Below are positions 1 through 9,633 of a DNA stretch of 9,633 nucleotides, one piece after another. Source of the stretch: Anaerolineales bacterium (lineage in GTDB: Bacteria; Chloroflexota; Anaerolineae; Anaerolineales; Villigracilaceae); contig JAICRQ010000094.1 in the NCBI GenBank assembly GCA_025966435.1, positions 1-9,633 on the forward strand. Reading direction: 5' to 3'. Made by a program: the position numbers and the translations under genes. The notes under the pieces are model-generated. The model saw nothing but the letters and a program-made list of their open reading frames with translations, was not told the DNA's origin and searched no databases. Within the stretch, counting starts at the first letter, position 1; each line of letters starts with the position of its first letter.

Positions 1-402
1 CTCTCGATCTTCCGCTTTGTGCAGTGGATCAGCGAGGGGAAACCAGTCCGCGTCAATGGGGATGGCGAGCAATCGCGTGGTTTTACCTATATCGACGACA
101 TCGCGCAGGGCACGATCCTGGCTCTCAAGCCGGTCGGGCACGAAATCATCAACCTGGGTGGGCATGAAGTCATTACCATCAACAACCTGATTAAGTTGAT
201 CGAGGATGTGGTCGGCAGGAAAGCCATCGTCGAATATGGCCCGCCAGACCTGGCAGATATGCGCTCGAACTGGGCGGATGTAACCAAAGCAGGTGAATTA
301 CTTGGTTGGGAGCCTCAATTCAACATGCGCTCCGGGATCGAAAAACTGGTGGAGTGGTATAACGCCGAGCGCGAGTGGGCGAGCCAGATCCAGACCCCCT
401 AA
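1..402 (+). CDS. NAD-dependent nucleotide-sugar epimerase/dehydratase, C-terminal part (5' end outside window)
   Basis: The reading frame is open from the first base and ends at TAA 400-402, giving the last 133 residues of an extended short-chain dehydrogenase of the UDP-glucose/UDP-glucuronate 4-epimerase type. Visible family signatures are the substrate-side stretch GDGEQSRGFTYIDDIAQGT (about residues 21-39 of the fragment), the following INLGG segment, and the late LLGWEP motif before the terminal GIEKLVEWY helix. The Rossmann glycine motif and the catalytic Tyr-Lys lie upstream of the window, so the exact reaction cannot be settled. UDP-glucuronate 4-epimerase, UDP-glucose 4-epimerase or a related dehydratase are all possible. 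A GTG at position 19 could be mistaken for a start, but the homology continues upstream of it. The enzyme is cytoplasmic and would supply a nucleotide sugar to the glycosyltransferases that follow, starting 15 bp downstream. Confidence 0.88.
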   Translation, partial: LSIFRFVQWISEGKPVRVNGDGEQSRGFTYIDDIAQGTILALKPVGHEIINLGGHEVITINNLIKLIEDVVGRKAIVEYGPPDLADMRSNWADVTKAGELLGWEPQFNMRSGIEKLVEWYNAEREWASQIQTP

Positions 403-417
403 GCAAGGCACTTCGCA

Positions 418-2274
418 ATGCAGGATATATCGACGCTGGCAAGAAAACCCCATTCCTATCCGTGGCTGCCTTCTTTACTCGCGATAGCCGGTTTTCTGGT
501 TTACATCCTTCACGCGCTGGAAATTGCCCGCACTCGGACGTCATTCCTCGATGAAGGTTTATATCTTTACAAGGGGTATCTCTTTGCTACCGGGCAGCAA
601 ATCCCTTTTGCCGATTATGGCGTGTGGACAAATCATGCCATCCTGTCCTTTTTAATCCCTGGCTATATCCAAAAATGGTTTGGTCCCGGTCTCGAAACCG
701 GACGTTACTTCATGATCTTCCTCAGCCTGTTTACCCTGCTGGGTTTGTGGACCTTTGCCAGACGCTGGGGAAATGCCTGGTGGGCGGCAGGCGCAGTGTG
801 GGTGATGGCGCTCAACCCGGCGGAGATCAAAATCCATACCCTGGCGATCTCGGAAGGGACGGTTGCTGCCATGCTGGTCTGGATCGTCGTGCTCGTGGTC
901 GGCGAGAAGCGACCTCTCTGGCAGATTCTGCTCGGCGCGGCGTTCCTGGCTCCCCTCGTGTTGACGCGCGAGAACATGGCGTTTGTGCCGCCCATTGTGC
1001 TCCTGTATATTTTCTGGCAGCATGGGTGGAAGATCGGGTTGCTTGCCAGCCTGTGCGCGGGGCTTCTGTTCCTCGTGGGGAATGCGTTTTACTTCCCGAA
1101 CAACCTGAAGTTCTGGGCGATACGCGCCCCTGACTCTGTATTCACGTTTTTACGCGATTGGAAAATGGCGGATACTGGCGGCGTAAACCTGCCTCCGCCT
1201 GAAGAATCGAATCTGTATCGGATGGTCCTGTATTTCTGGCTCACGTTCCGGCTTCACTTCGTATCGCTGGTCAGTGCGCTGGTTGTGTGGCTGTTACTGC
1301 CTTGGGGTTCCATCCGTCCGATTTCCGAACGGATGCGGGCGGTTATTTTTTTGAGCATCCTGCTGCTCGTGCTTTACATCGCGCATGTGCAAGCGTCGTT
1401 TTTTGGCGAGTTCTGTATTTCCTGCATCCTTCTATATATCGGGTATTTCGATTTTCTAGGATTGATGATGCTGGTCATCGCCGCGCCGCTCCTGTTGAAA
1501 CAACTGACGCCGCTCCGGCAGGGAATCGTGTTTCTGGTCATCGCTGTGTTGATCGTTGGCGTTGGCTTTAGCTCGCATGAAGATCTCAGCTCTGATTTCG
1601 CCAAAGCCATGATCGAGCGCTTAGACGGTACCTACCTATGGGGCGCGTTGATCCACTATATCGACCTGCCGCATCTGCTTCTCTTCCGTGTCACGTTTGT
1701 CTTGCTGGTCAGCGCGCTGGTTGTCGCAGCCGGCGCGGTCGTGCTGGGACTTCTGCGCCGCCGATTTACGGGTGGACGGTTAGGCGCTCTGGCGTTGAAT
1801 CTCGTCTTAATCCTTGGCTTGATCCTTTCCCCAACGAGAGCCCTTGGCGCAGGGAGTGATTTCTTCGCCTGCGAAGGAACAGACGTGTTTGCTTCATACA
1901 AAAGAGCAGGAGCAGAATTGAGCCAGGTAATTGAGCCCGGTTCTAAAATTTACTGGGAGGGACGGCTGCTCACGATCTTTCTCTACATGCCCGATGTAAA
2001 GATATACACGCCGCAAATGAACCACGTCCATTCCTATTACAACGGCGGGGACCCCGATGTGCTTTATCGTTTTAGCAAATGGAACGCGGAGCTGGCGCGC
2101 CGGTGGCTTGCCGAAGCGGATTACATCCTGCTGCAAAATACTGAGAAAATCTACCTTACGGATGAAATGCTCGAATCAGGAGAGTTTGTAAAGGTGATGT
2201 CAGCACCCAGGGCGGAGAGATGTCGCTGGGAGTCCGTGATTCAAGTCTACCGGCGCGCGGACGCGGTGCAATAA
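418..2274 (+). CDS. GT-C type membrane glycosyltransferase (GT39/ArnT-like), paralog A
   Basis: This 618-residue polytopic membrane protein resembles GT39 (protein O-mannosyltransferase/ArnT-like) enzymes, which take a sugar from a polyprenyl-phosphate donor on the outer face of the membrane. A first membrane helix (about 16-34) is followed by an extracytoplasmic loop with Asp45-Glu46-Gly47, at the place where GT-C enzymes carry their acidic catalytic motif. A strongly conserved loop follows, including WTN at 70-72 and FLIPGYIQ and WFGPGL at 78-92. Many further helices run to about residue 472. The C-terminal ~145 residues are soluble-looking and probably extracytoplasmic. Cysteines at 333 and 336 (CISC), 485 and 602 are matched in the paralog at 7365-9224. 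The start is ATG 418 with only a weak AAGG (405-408) upstream. The donor and acceptor cannot be read from the sequence. Family assignment is fairly secure; the exact activity is not. Confidence 0.85.
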   Translation: MQDISTLARKPHSYPWLPSLLAIAGFLVYILHALEIARTRTSFLDEGLYLYKGYLFATGQQIPFADYGVWTNHAILSFLIPGYIQKWFGPGLETGRYFMIFLSLFTLLGLWTFARRWGNAWWAAGAVWVMALNPAEIKIHTLAISEGTVAAMLVWIVVLVVGEKRPLWQILLGAAFLAPLVLTRENMAFVPPIVLLYIFWQHGWKIGLLASLCAGLLFLVGNAFYFPNNLKFWAIRAPDSVFTFLRDWKMADTGGVNLPPPEESNLYRMVLYFWLTFRLHFVSLVSALVVWLLLPWGSIRPISERMRAVIFLSILLLVLYIAHVQASFFGEFCISCILLYIGYFDFLGLMMLVIAAPLLLKQLTPLRQGIVFLVIAVLIVGVGFSSHEDLSSDFAKAMIERLDGTYLWGALIHYIDLPHLLLFRVTFVLLVSALVVAAGAVVLGLLRRRFTGGRLGALALNLVLILGLILSPTRALGAGSDFFACEGTDVFASYKRAGAELSQVIEPGSKIYWEGRLLTIFLYMPDVKIYTPQMNHVHSYYNGGDPDVLYRFSKWNAELARRWLAEADYILLQNTEKIYLTDEMLESGEFVKVMSAPRAERCRWESVIQVYRRADAVQ

Positions 2275-2280
2275 TTCAGT

Positions 2281-3618
2281 ATGTCCCTTTTGCATAAGAT
2301 ACGTACAAACTTGCGCAAAGACCCCTTGCTTCAACGCGTCGTCCGAAACAGCGGTTATCTCTTTGGCAGCAATACGATTTCAGCAGCGCTCGGTGTTCTG
2401 CAAGGATTTTTCATTGTGCGGTTGCTGGGCGCCTCGGACTATGGTTTATTGGCGATCATTACGGATTTCGCCTCCAACACCAATCGCTTGCTGTCATTCC
2501 GCATGAGTGAGGTCGTGGCGAAGTACGTGGGCGAAGCGCTGGCACAGGAAGATCGCGGGCGTGCAGCCGCTCTTGTGAAAGGCATTGGGCTTCTCGAAGC
2601 GGTCATGTCTGCCCTCGCATACCTCGTTTTGCTTGCGCTTTCCACCTGGGGGGCGCGAACGCTGGCAGATAATGAATCGGTTGTGACTCTGTTCCGGTTT
2701 TATGGTCTCTTCCTGCTGGCAAACCTGGTGTATGAAACCTCCGTCGGTGTGCTGCAGAGCACAGGTCAGTTCAAGCAAGTGGCGCGTGCCAATTTTTATC
2801 AAAGTCTTGCAGTGACGGTTTTGATCCTTGCCGCATTTGTCTTAAAGCTGGGAATGCTCGGCGTTCTCACGGCGTATCTAATCGGAAAGACTATTGCTGG
2901 AATCCTGGTCATTCTTTTTGCAATCCGCGAATTGAACAAGAAATTGGGAGATGGATGGATACGTACACCCATCAGCCTGATTACGGATTGGAAATCGATT
3001 CTGCGCTTCGCCCTGAGCACAAACCTGAATGGGACGGTCAACCTGTTCGCGCGCGATAACATCAGGCTGTATCTCGCCCTTTTCCTTTCGAATGCCCAGG
3101 TGGGGTATTTCCGGCTGGCAGTCAATCTCATCAACCTCATGATGCTGCCTATCGAGCCGTTTATCTGGCCCACCTATTCCGAAATTACACAGACCATTGG
3201 GCGACGACAATGGTCGGCAACGCGTAAGCTGCTAAAGCAGGTCAGCGCGATCGCAGGATTCTGGACTCTCCTCGCGGGTGGTGGACTGGTTGCGTTGGGA
3301 TGGTGGATCATCCCGTTGATCTATGGCAGCGAGATGGCGCCTGCCTATCCGGGTGTGTTGATTCTTTTAATTGGCTATGCCTTTGCGAATGTCCTGAATT
3401 GGAACCGACCGCTGTTGCTTGCGCTTGGGCATCCTACATATCCACTCCTGGTGGCGGTAATCAGCGGTGCGATTGAAGTCATTCTTATTTTTATATTTGT
3501 GCCGGGGAGCAACTACCTGATGGGCGCGGCGATCTTCTCCGCCTATCTCGCCATTTCTGTCACCTGGAATGCTCTACGTGGATTCTCGATCATCAAGCGA
3601 GAAGAGGCGGCTGCGTGA
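2281..3618 (+). CDS. Oligosaccharide flippase family membrane protein (Wzx-like)
   Basis: This 445-residue, almost wholly hydrophobic protein has the layout of the polysaccharide biosynthesis/MATE-like exporter superfamily, with roughly 12-14 membrane helices. It has a short basic N-terminus (residues 1-20), then the family-typical segment ending in RLLGASDYGLLAII (47-60). A polar, charged loop follows around 66-95, and a second half has the same organisation. Wzx proteins flip undecaprenyl-diphosphate-linked repeat units from the cytoplasmic to the outer face of the membrane. Its place between glycosyltransferases agrees with that role. It starts 6 bp after the preceding stop with no clear Shine-Dalgarno sequence, so it probably depends on translation of the upstream gene. 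Its stop is overlapped by the GTG start of the next gene. The substrate cannot be deduced. A teichoic or teichuronic acid type exporter of the same superfamily is an alternative. Confidence 0.9.
   Translation: MSLLHKIRTNLRKDPLLQRVVRNSGYLFGSNTISAALGVLQGFFIVRLLGASDYGLLAIITDFASNTNRLLSFRMSEVVAKYVGEALAQEDRGRAAALVKGIGLLEAVMSALAYLVLLALSTWGARTLADNESVVTLFRFYGLFLLANLVYETSVGVLQSTGQFKQVARANFYQSLAVTVLILAAFVLKLGMLGVLTAYLIGKTIAGILVILFAIRELNKKLGDGWIRTPISLITDWKSILRFALSTNLNGTVNLFARDNIRLYLALFLSNAQVGYFRLAVNLINLMMLPIEPFIWPTYSEITQTIGRRQWSATRKLLKQVSAIAGFWTLLAGGGLVALGWWIIPLIYGSEMAPAYPGVLILLIGYAFANVLNWNRPLLLALGHPTYPLLVAVISGAIEVILIFIFVPGSNYLMGAAIFSAYLAISVTWNALRGFSIIKREEAAA
3604..3607 (+). promoter_or_regulatory. Ribosome binding site supporting the GTG start at 3615
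   Basis: GAGG sits 7 bases before the GTG at 3615. It supports this non-ATG start, which also overlaps the upstream TGA as GTGA. Confidence 0.55.
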
Positions 3619-4721
3619 AGATTGCTGCCATTGCAGGTTCCACAATTCCATCTGATACTGCCAACAGCTTACAGGTGATGAAAGCCTGTCAGGCGTTGGT
3701 CCAGATCGGACATGACCTCACCCTGCTTGTGCCCGGTTCAAGGAACACCACGGTCGCTTTGCAGCAGCACTACGGGCTGCAAAGCGAATTTCCTATCGAA
3801 TGGCTTTCCTCGTCGAGCCGGCGCAGGTTCACCTGGGATGCCGTCCGCCGGGCGCGTGGATTAAAAGCTGACTTGATCTATTCCTGGTTTCCCCAATCGG
3901 CGGTCTTTGGTCTGCTGCATGGAATGCCTGCGGTATTTGAAATTCATATCCAGCCTACAGGGCTTTTCGGTCCCGTGTGGCACCACCTCTTTGCAAGGTT
4001 GCGCGGGCGCAAACGATTGGTCTCCATCACGCGCGCGCTTGTGCACATTTTGAAAAACGATTATCACATGCACCTTTCTCAGGATGAAGTCGTCATCGCG
4101 CCGAATGGTGTAGACCTCGAGCGTTTCGCCTCCTTACCGGACCCGGCGACTGCCCGCCGCCAACTCGGCTTGCACGAATCTCCGACAGTGATGTGTACAG
4201 GTCATCTCTATGCTGGTCGCGGCGCGGACCTTTTTCTCGCATTAGCAAAATCCCTGCCGCAGGCGCAATTCGTCTGGGTCGGTGGGCGGGCGGACGACAT
4301 ACAGCGATGGAAACAGCGTGTGGAATCGGACAACGTCACATTCACAGGTTTTATTCCTAATCGTGATCTCCCTTTCTATCAAGCCGCGGCAGACGTCCTG
4401 CTCATGCCTTACAGCCGCTCCATCATGGGCTCGAGCGGGTCCGCCGATTCCGCTGCGATTGCCAGCCCGATGAAAATGTTCGAGTATATGGCGGCGGGGC
4501 GGGCGATTGTTTCTTCGGACTTGCCTGTTATCCGCGAGGTGTTGAATGAGAGGAGTGCGGGTTTCTGTGAACCGGGGGAGGTTGGAGATTGGAGATTGGA
4601 GGTTGAGTCATTACTTAATAGTCAAGCTCGCAGGATCGCCTTGGGAGAGCAGGCACGGCAGGATGTGCAAGGTTATACTTGGGTCGCCCGTGCCCAGCGT
4701 ATTATGAACGGATTTCCATGA
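3615..4721 (+). CDS. Glycosyltransferase family 4 (GT-B fold) protein
   Basis: This 368-residue cytoplasmic or membrane-associated protein belongs to the retaining GT4 family, which transfers a sugar from a nucleotide donor, usually onto a growing lipid-linked glycan. The N-terminal acceptor half begins with a beta strand and a loop (residues 1-30). The linker carries PNGVDLERF (163-171). The donor half opens with GHLYAGRG (196-203), where GT4 enzymes place the phosphate-contacting basic residue. The donor-binding signature SPMKMFEYMAAG surrounds Glu290 and leads to a second acidic residue in VIREVL. The length is normal for the family. The start is GTG 3615, overlapping the flippase stop by 4 bp, and the stop is overlapped in turn by the next ATG, so translational coupling is likely. 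A 7-bp tandem repeat lies inside the gene at 4577-4604. The transferred sugar cannot be predicted. Confidence 0.92.
   Translation: MKIAAIAGSTIPSDTANSLQVMKACQALVQIGHDLTLLVPGSRNTTVALQQHYGLQSEFPIEWLSSSSRRRFTWDAVRRARGLKADLIYSWFPQSAVFGLLHGMPAVFEIHIQPTGLFGPVWHHLFARLRGRKRLVSITRALVHILKNDYHMHLSQDEVVIAPNGVDLERFASLPDPATARRQLGLHESPTVMCTGHLYAGRGADLFLALAKSLPQAQFVWVGGRADDIQRWKQRVESDNVTFTGFIPNRDLPFYQAAADVLLMPYSRSIMGSSGSADSAAIASPMKMFEYMAAGRAIVSSDLPVIREVLNERSAGFCEPGEVGDWRLEVESLLNSQARRIALGEQARQDVQGYTWVARAQRIMNGFP
4577..4604 (+). repeat. Four-copy 7-bp tandem repeat inside the GT4 gene
   Basis: Four consecutive heptamers read GGAGGTT, GGAGATT, GGAGATT, GGAGGTT. The two middle units are identical and the outer two differ from them by the same single base. 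The array encodes part of EVGDWRLEVE, in the poorly conserved stretch after the donor-binding motif. Seven is not a multiple of three, so losing or gaining one unit would shift the reading frame. Confidence 0.8.
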
Positions 4722-6334
4722 AATCAAATTATTTATCGGAGAAGGATCTTTTTTATATCGTCCCGGCTGCGCTCATCCTGGGCGCGTTCTTTGCATCGGT
4801 CCAGAATGGGAATTGGGCGGCTGCTTTCTTCGCTTTCTCTCTTGTCTTTTTTCTGTTATCTGTTTTTCTGAAGATCGCTCACAACTGGTCCGGAGGCGAA
4901 AAGGTTCTGGGAATCATTATCGCCCTGGCTTTCTTTTTGAGGCTGGCTGTTGGGGTGACATTGCATCTGGCGTTACCCATCTACGGGCACGACGATGAAG
5001 ACGATCGGGCCGGCTACGTCTACACCGACGCGCACAAACGTGACAACCAGGCATGGGCGCTGGCAACCTCCGAGCGCCCGATCCTCGATGCGTTCAGCAG
5101 CAAGTATGCCTCCGATCAATACGGTGGACTGCTGGCGTTCAACGCGCTGGTATACCGTTACCTTTCGCCGGACGCACAGCGTCCGTTGCTGCTGGTGGTG
5201 TTCTCGGCATTTTTTGCGGCGCTTGGCGTTCCGTTTCTGTGGAAATCGGTGCGGCAGATTTTTGGAGAGAACGTTGCCTGGGCTTCGGCATGGATCTTTG
5301 CTCTCTACCCGGAGAGCATTTTGCTCGGCGCTTCAGCGATGCGCGAGCCGTATCTGCTTACCTTCAGCGCCTTTGCGCTGTGGGGATTTGTAGAATGGCA
5401 ATATCGGACGGGACAGTCCGAGACATTACGCCAACGCCCTCAGAACGGCTGGATCTGGTTTGGACTGGGCTTGTTCGGCATGCTGCTCGTCTCACCGATT
5501 GTGGCGCTCGTGACAATCGTGATTTTCGGAGGCTGGGTCTTTTTCACCAGAGAAGGCAGAGAATTATCCTGGAAAGGCATTCTGGTAGTCGCCGCTGTAT
5601 TTATTCTAGGTCTTTTTATCCTTTCTGCCTCGCTGAATCGCTCCGGTGAATTCGAGGCAACTTCTCCGTTGCAGGTTATCAACACCTGGCTGAAGATTGC
5701 AGTCCGAATGAATGTTTATGAGATTGAACAAGGCTCCGGCTGGGTGCAGAAAATATTCGATGAAGGTCCGCGCTGGATTCGCCTGCCGTTTATCGCGATC
5801 TACGGGCTTGCTCAGCCTGTCCTGCCTGCAACGGTCATCCATCCGACGAAGGTGATCTGGACGGTGATCGGGTTTTTGCGTGGGCTAGGTTGGTACCTAA
5901 TACTTCCGTTGTTGGCTCTGTCCTTCGTGGCCTCGGCAGGTCAGTCGTCCCGAAAGACTCGAAACCTTGTCCTTTGGCTTGCCCTCCTTGTGATTCTCTG
6001 GGTTTTGCTCGCGGCGCTTAGAGGCGGCGCGGATCTCTACGATAACCCCCGTTACCGGACGATCCTCTTTTTATGGCAGGCCGTCCTAGCAGGGTACGTC
6101 TGGGTCTGGTGGCGCGAGACGCGCAACCCCTGGCTCCCACGGGTCGTTCTCATGGAGGTGCTTTTCCTCCTGGTCTTCACACAATGGTATGCCAGTCGTT
6201 ACTATCATTGGGGGGGACAATTACCGTTCCCGGTTATGATCGCACTGATTCTGGGGCTGTGGGGGATCGTCCTAGGGGTTGGATTTTGGCGGGACCGGAA
6301 GAGCACCTTAAAGAGCGCTGGAAGAGGCGCTTGA
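4718..6334 (+). CDS. Polytopic membrane protein, probable GT-C type glycosyltransferase (GT39-like)
   Basis: This 538-residue membrane protein is only distantly like the two other GT-C proteins here. It has two hydrophobic segments at about 11-52 and one at about 63-88. An extracytoplasmic loop then carries a dense acidic cluster HDDEDD (91-96), where GT39-like enzymes have their catalytic acidic residues. YPESILLGASAMREP (197-211) follows, a pattern common in this kind of membrane transferase, and a late DNPRYR motif (442-447) sits before the final helices. The C-terminus is short and basic. I chose ATG 4718 because it overlaps the preceding stop as ATGA and precedes a typical N-terminus. 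An in-frame TTG at 4679 would add 13 residues inside the previous gene and is unlikely. Transfer from a lipid-phosphate sugar is the likely role, but a polymerase-like (Wzy) or uncharacterised membrane function cannot be excluded. A G7 run lies at 6210-6216. Confidence 0.78.
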   Translation: MKSNYLSEKDLFYIVPAALILGAFFASVQNGNWAAAFFAFSLVFFLLSVFLKIAHNWSGGEKVLGIIIALAFFLRLAVGVTLHLALPIYGHDDEDDRAGYVYTDAHKRDNQAWALATSERPILDAFSSKYASDQYGGLLAFNALVYRYLSPDAQRPLLLVVFSAFFAALGVPFLWKSVRQIFGENVAWASAWIFALYPESILLGASAMREPYLLTFSAFALWGFVEWQYRTGQSETLRQRPQNGWIWFGLGLFGMLLVSPIVALVTIVIFGGWVFFTREGRELSWKGILVVAAVFILGLFILSASLNRSGEFEATSPLQVINTWLKIAVRMNVYEIEQGSGWVQKIFDEGPRWIRLPFIAIYGLAQPVLPATVIHPTKVIWTVIGFLRGLGWYLILPLLALSFVASAGQSSRKTRNLVLWLALLVILWVLLAALRGGADLYDNPRYRTILFLWQAVLAGYVWVWWRETRNPWLPRVVLMEVLFLLVFTQWYASRYYHWGGQLPFPVMIALILGLWGIVLGVGFWRDRKSTLKSAGRGA

Positions 6335-6358
6335 CAGTAATCCATGTAAGTTTATAAT
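6331..6358 (+). promoter_or_regulatory. Sigma70-type promoter upstream of gmd, perfect -35 and -10 hexamers
   Basis: TTGACA at 6331-6336 and TATAAT at 6353-6358 are both exact consensus matches, separated by 16 bp. The -35 box overlaps the TGA stop (6332-6334) of the preceding gene. The predicted transcript start is near 6365, giving a leader of about 26 bases before the gmd ATG. This would make gmd and the genes after it a separately started transcript. The match is seen directly; activity is inferred. Confidence 0.82.
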
Positions 6359-6372
6359 TCAGCCGTTGAATT
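6356..6372. repeat. Short inverted repeat over the predicted transcription start
   Basis: AATTCA (6356-6361) and TGAATT (6367-6372) are perfect inverted arms around a 5-base centre. They overlap the end of the -10 box and the expected start point. This could be an operator half-site pair or a leader hairpin. The arms are short and AT-rich, so chance is a real possibility. Confidence 0.4.
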
Positions 6373-6379
6373 TTGGAAT

Positions 6380-6385
6380 AAGGAG
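6380..6385 (+). promoter_or_regulatory. Strong ribosome binding site of gmd
   Basis: AAGGAG ends 5 bases before ATG 6391. It is the best Shine-Dalgarno sequence in the window. It fits a gene translated from its own leader, unlike the coupled genes around it. Confidence 0.8.
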
Positions 6386-6390
6386 ACTGA

Positions 6391-9220
<2,830 letters not shown>

Positions 9221-9224
<4 letters not shown>

Positions 9225-9633
9225 ATCTCTCGCTAATCATTCCCGTTTATAACGAAGAGGAGAATCTGCCTCTTCTTTATGATGCCATTGACCGGGCGCT
9301 CCGTCCGCTTCCGAGTGCCTGGGAGGTGATCTTCGTGGACGATGGGAGCCGTGATAGGAGCTTTCAGCTCTTAAGTTCTCTGGTAGAGAAGGATCCAGAG
9401 CATGTGCGCGTCCTGTCGTTTCGACGCAACTTTGGGCAGACGGCTGCCATCTCCGCCGGTATCGACCATGCCTGCGGAGAAATCATCGTCCTTATGGATG
9501 CCGATATGCAGAACGACCCCGCCGATATCCCCATGCTTCTGGCAAAACTCGATGAAGGGTATGATCTGGTGAGCGGCTGGCGCAAGGATCGTAAGGATAA
9601 TCGCCTGACGCGCACCATCCCCTCCACCCTTGC
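9221..9633 (+). CDS. Family 2 glycosyltransferase, DPM/GtrB-like polyprenyl-phosphate sugar transferase (3' end outside window)
   Basis: An open frame begins at ATG 9221, overlapping the previous stop as ATGA, and runs off the window after 137 full codons. The N-terminal GT-A domain is clear: IIPVYNEEENLP (6-17), the nucleotide-binding Asp40-Asp41-Gly-Ser, RRNFGQTAAISAG (68-80), and the metal-binding Asp93-Ala-Asp95 followed by QNDP. The segment VSGWRKDRKDNRLTR (117-131) is typical of the dolichol-phosphate-mannose synthase-like and GtrB-like branch. These enzymes move a sugar from a nucleotide donor to a polyprenyl phosphate on the cytoplasmic face. The family usually has two C-terminal membrane helices, which would lie beyond the window. 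Coupling to a GT39-like gene fits a donor-maker and donor-user pair (inference). The sugar could be mannose, glucose or another hexose. Confidence 0.9.

Noticed and set aside
652..1023. A 123-codon minus-strand open frame inside paralog A
   Set aside because: It is a shadow of the coding strand with low-complexity polar composition and no ribosome binding site.
4679..4717. Upstream TTG start for the third membrane transferase
   Set aside because: It lies deep in the previous gene without a convincing ribosome binding site, while ATG 4718 gives the ATGA overlap seen at other junctions here.
5053..5649. A 198-codon + strand open frame in another frame of the membrane transferase gene
   Set aside because: The overlapping frame encodes a coherent membrane protein with recognisable motifs. 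This frame gives a Cys- and Arg-rich sequence with no family signs.
6210..6216. G7 run in the third membrane transferase gene as a slippage site
   Set aside because: Seven bases is short for a phase-variable tract and it encodes ordinary Trp-Gly-Gly; not supported without read data.
6314..6331. Possible terminator hairpin (AGCGC and GCGCT arms) at the end of the first block
   Set aside because: The stem is only five or six pairs with an 8-base loop and is followed by the promoter, not by a T run.

Overview
The window is a run of cell-surface glycan genes, all on the + strand and packed almost without gaps. There are eight protein genes: six complete and two cut by the window edges. I see no tRNA, rRNA, CRISPR array, transposase or integrase. 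The crowd of multi-membrane GT39/ArnT-like proteins, the moderately high GC and the general flavour of the proteins suggest an environmental bacterium, possibly Chloroflexota (Anaerolineae-like). This is an impression; no marker gene is present to confirm it.

Layout. Block 1 (1-6334): the 3' end of an NAD-dependent nucleotide-sugar epimerase, a large GT-C type membrane glycosyltransferase, a Wzx-like flippase, a GT-B family 4 glycosyltransferase, and a second, different GT-C-like membrane protein. Gaps are 15 and 6 bp, then two 4-bp start/stop overlaps. Block 2 (6331-9633): a consensus sigma70-type promoter overlapping the stop codon of block 1, then GDP-mannose 4,6-dehydratase (gmd), a third membrane glycosyltransferase that is a clear paralog of the first, and the start of a DPM-like family 2 glycosyltransferase that runs off the window. 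These three are joined by 4-bp ATGA overlaps. No gene-free stretch exceeds 60 bp.

How they may work together (inference). The epimerase and Gmd supply nucleotide sugars. The cytoplasmic GT4 adds a sugar to a lipid-linked glycan, and the flippase moves lipid-linked glycan across the membrane. The DPM-like enzyme charges a polyprenyl phosphate with a sugar, and the GT39-like membrane enzymes use such lipid-phosphate sugars on the outer face of the membrane to decorate a glycan, lipid or protein.

Most notable points: the paralogous GT-C pair sharing four position-conserved cysteines; the perfect TTGACA-16-TATAAT promoter splitting the cluster; and a 7-bp tandem repeat inside the GT4 gene, whose copy-number changes would shift the frame. 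I did not find a convincing wholly new system; it is a surface-glycan locus with some unusual details.
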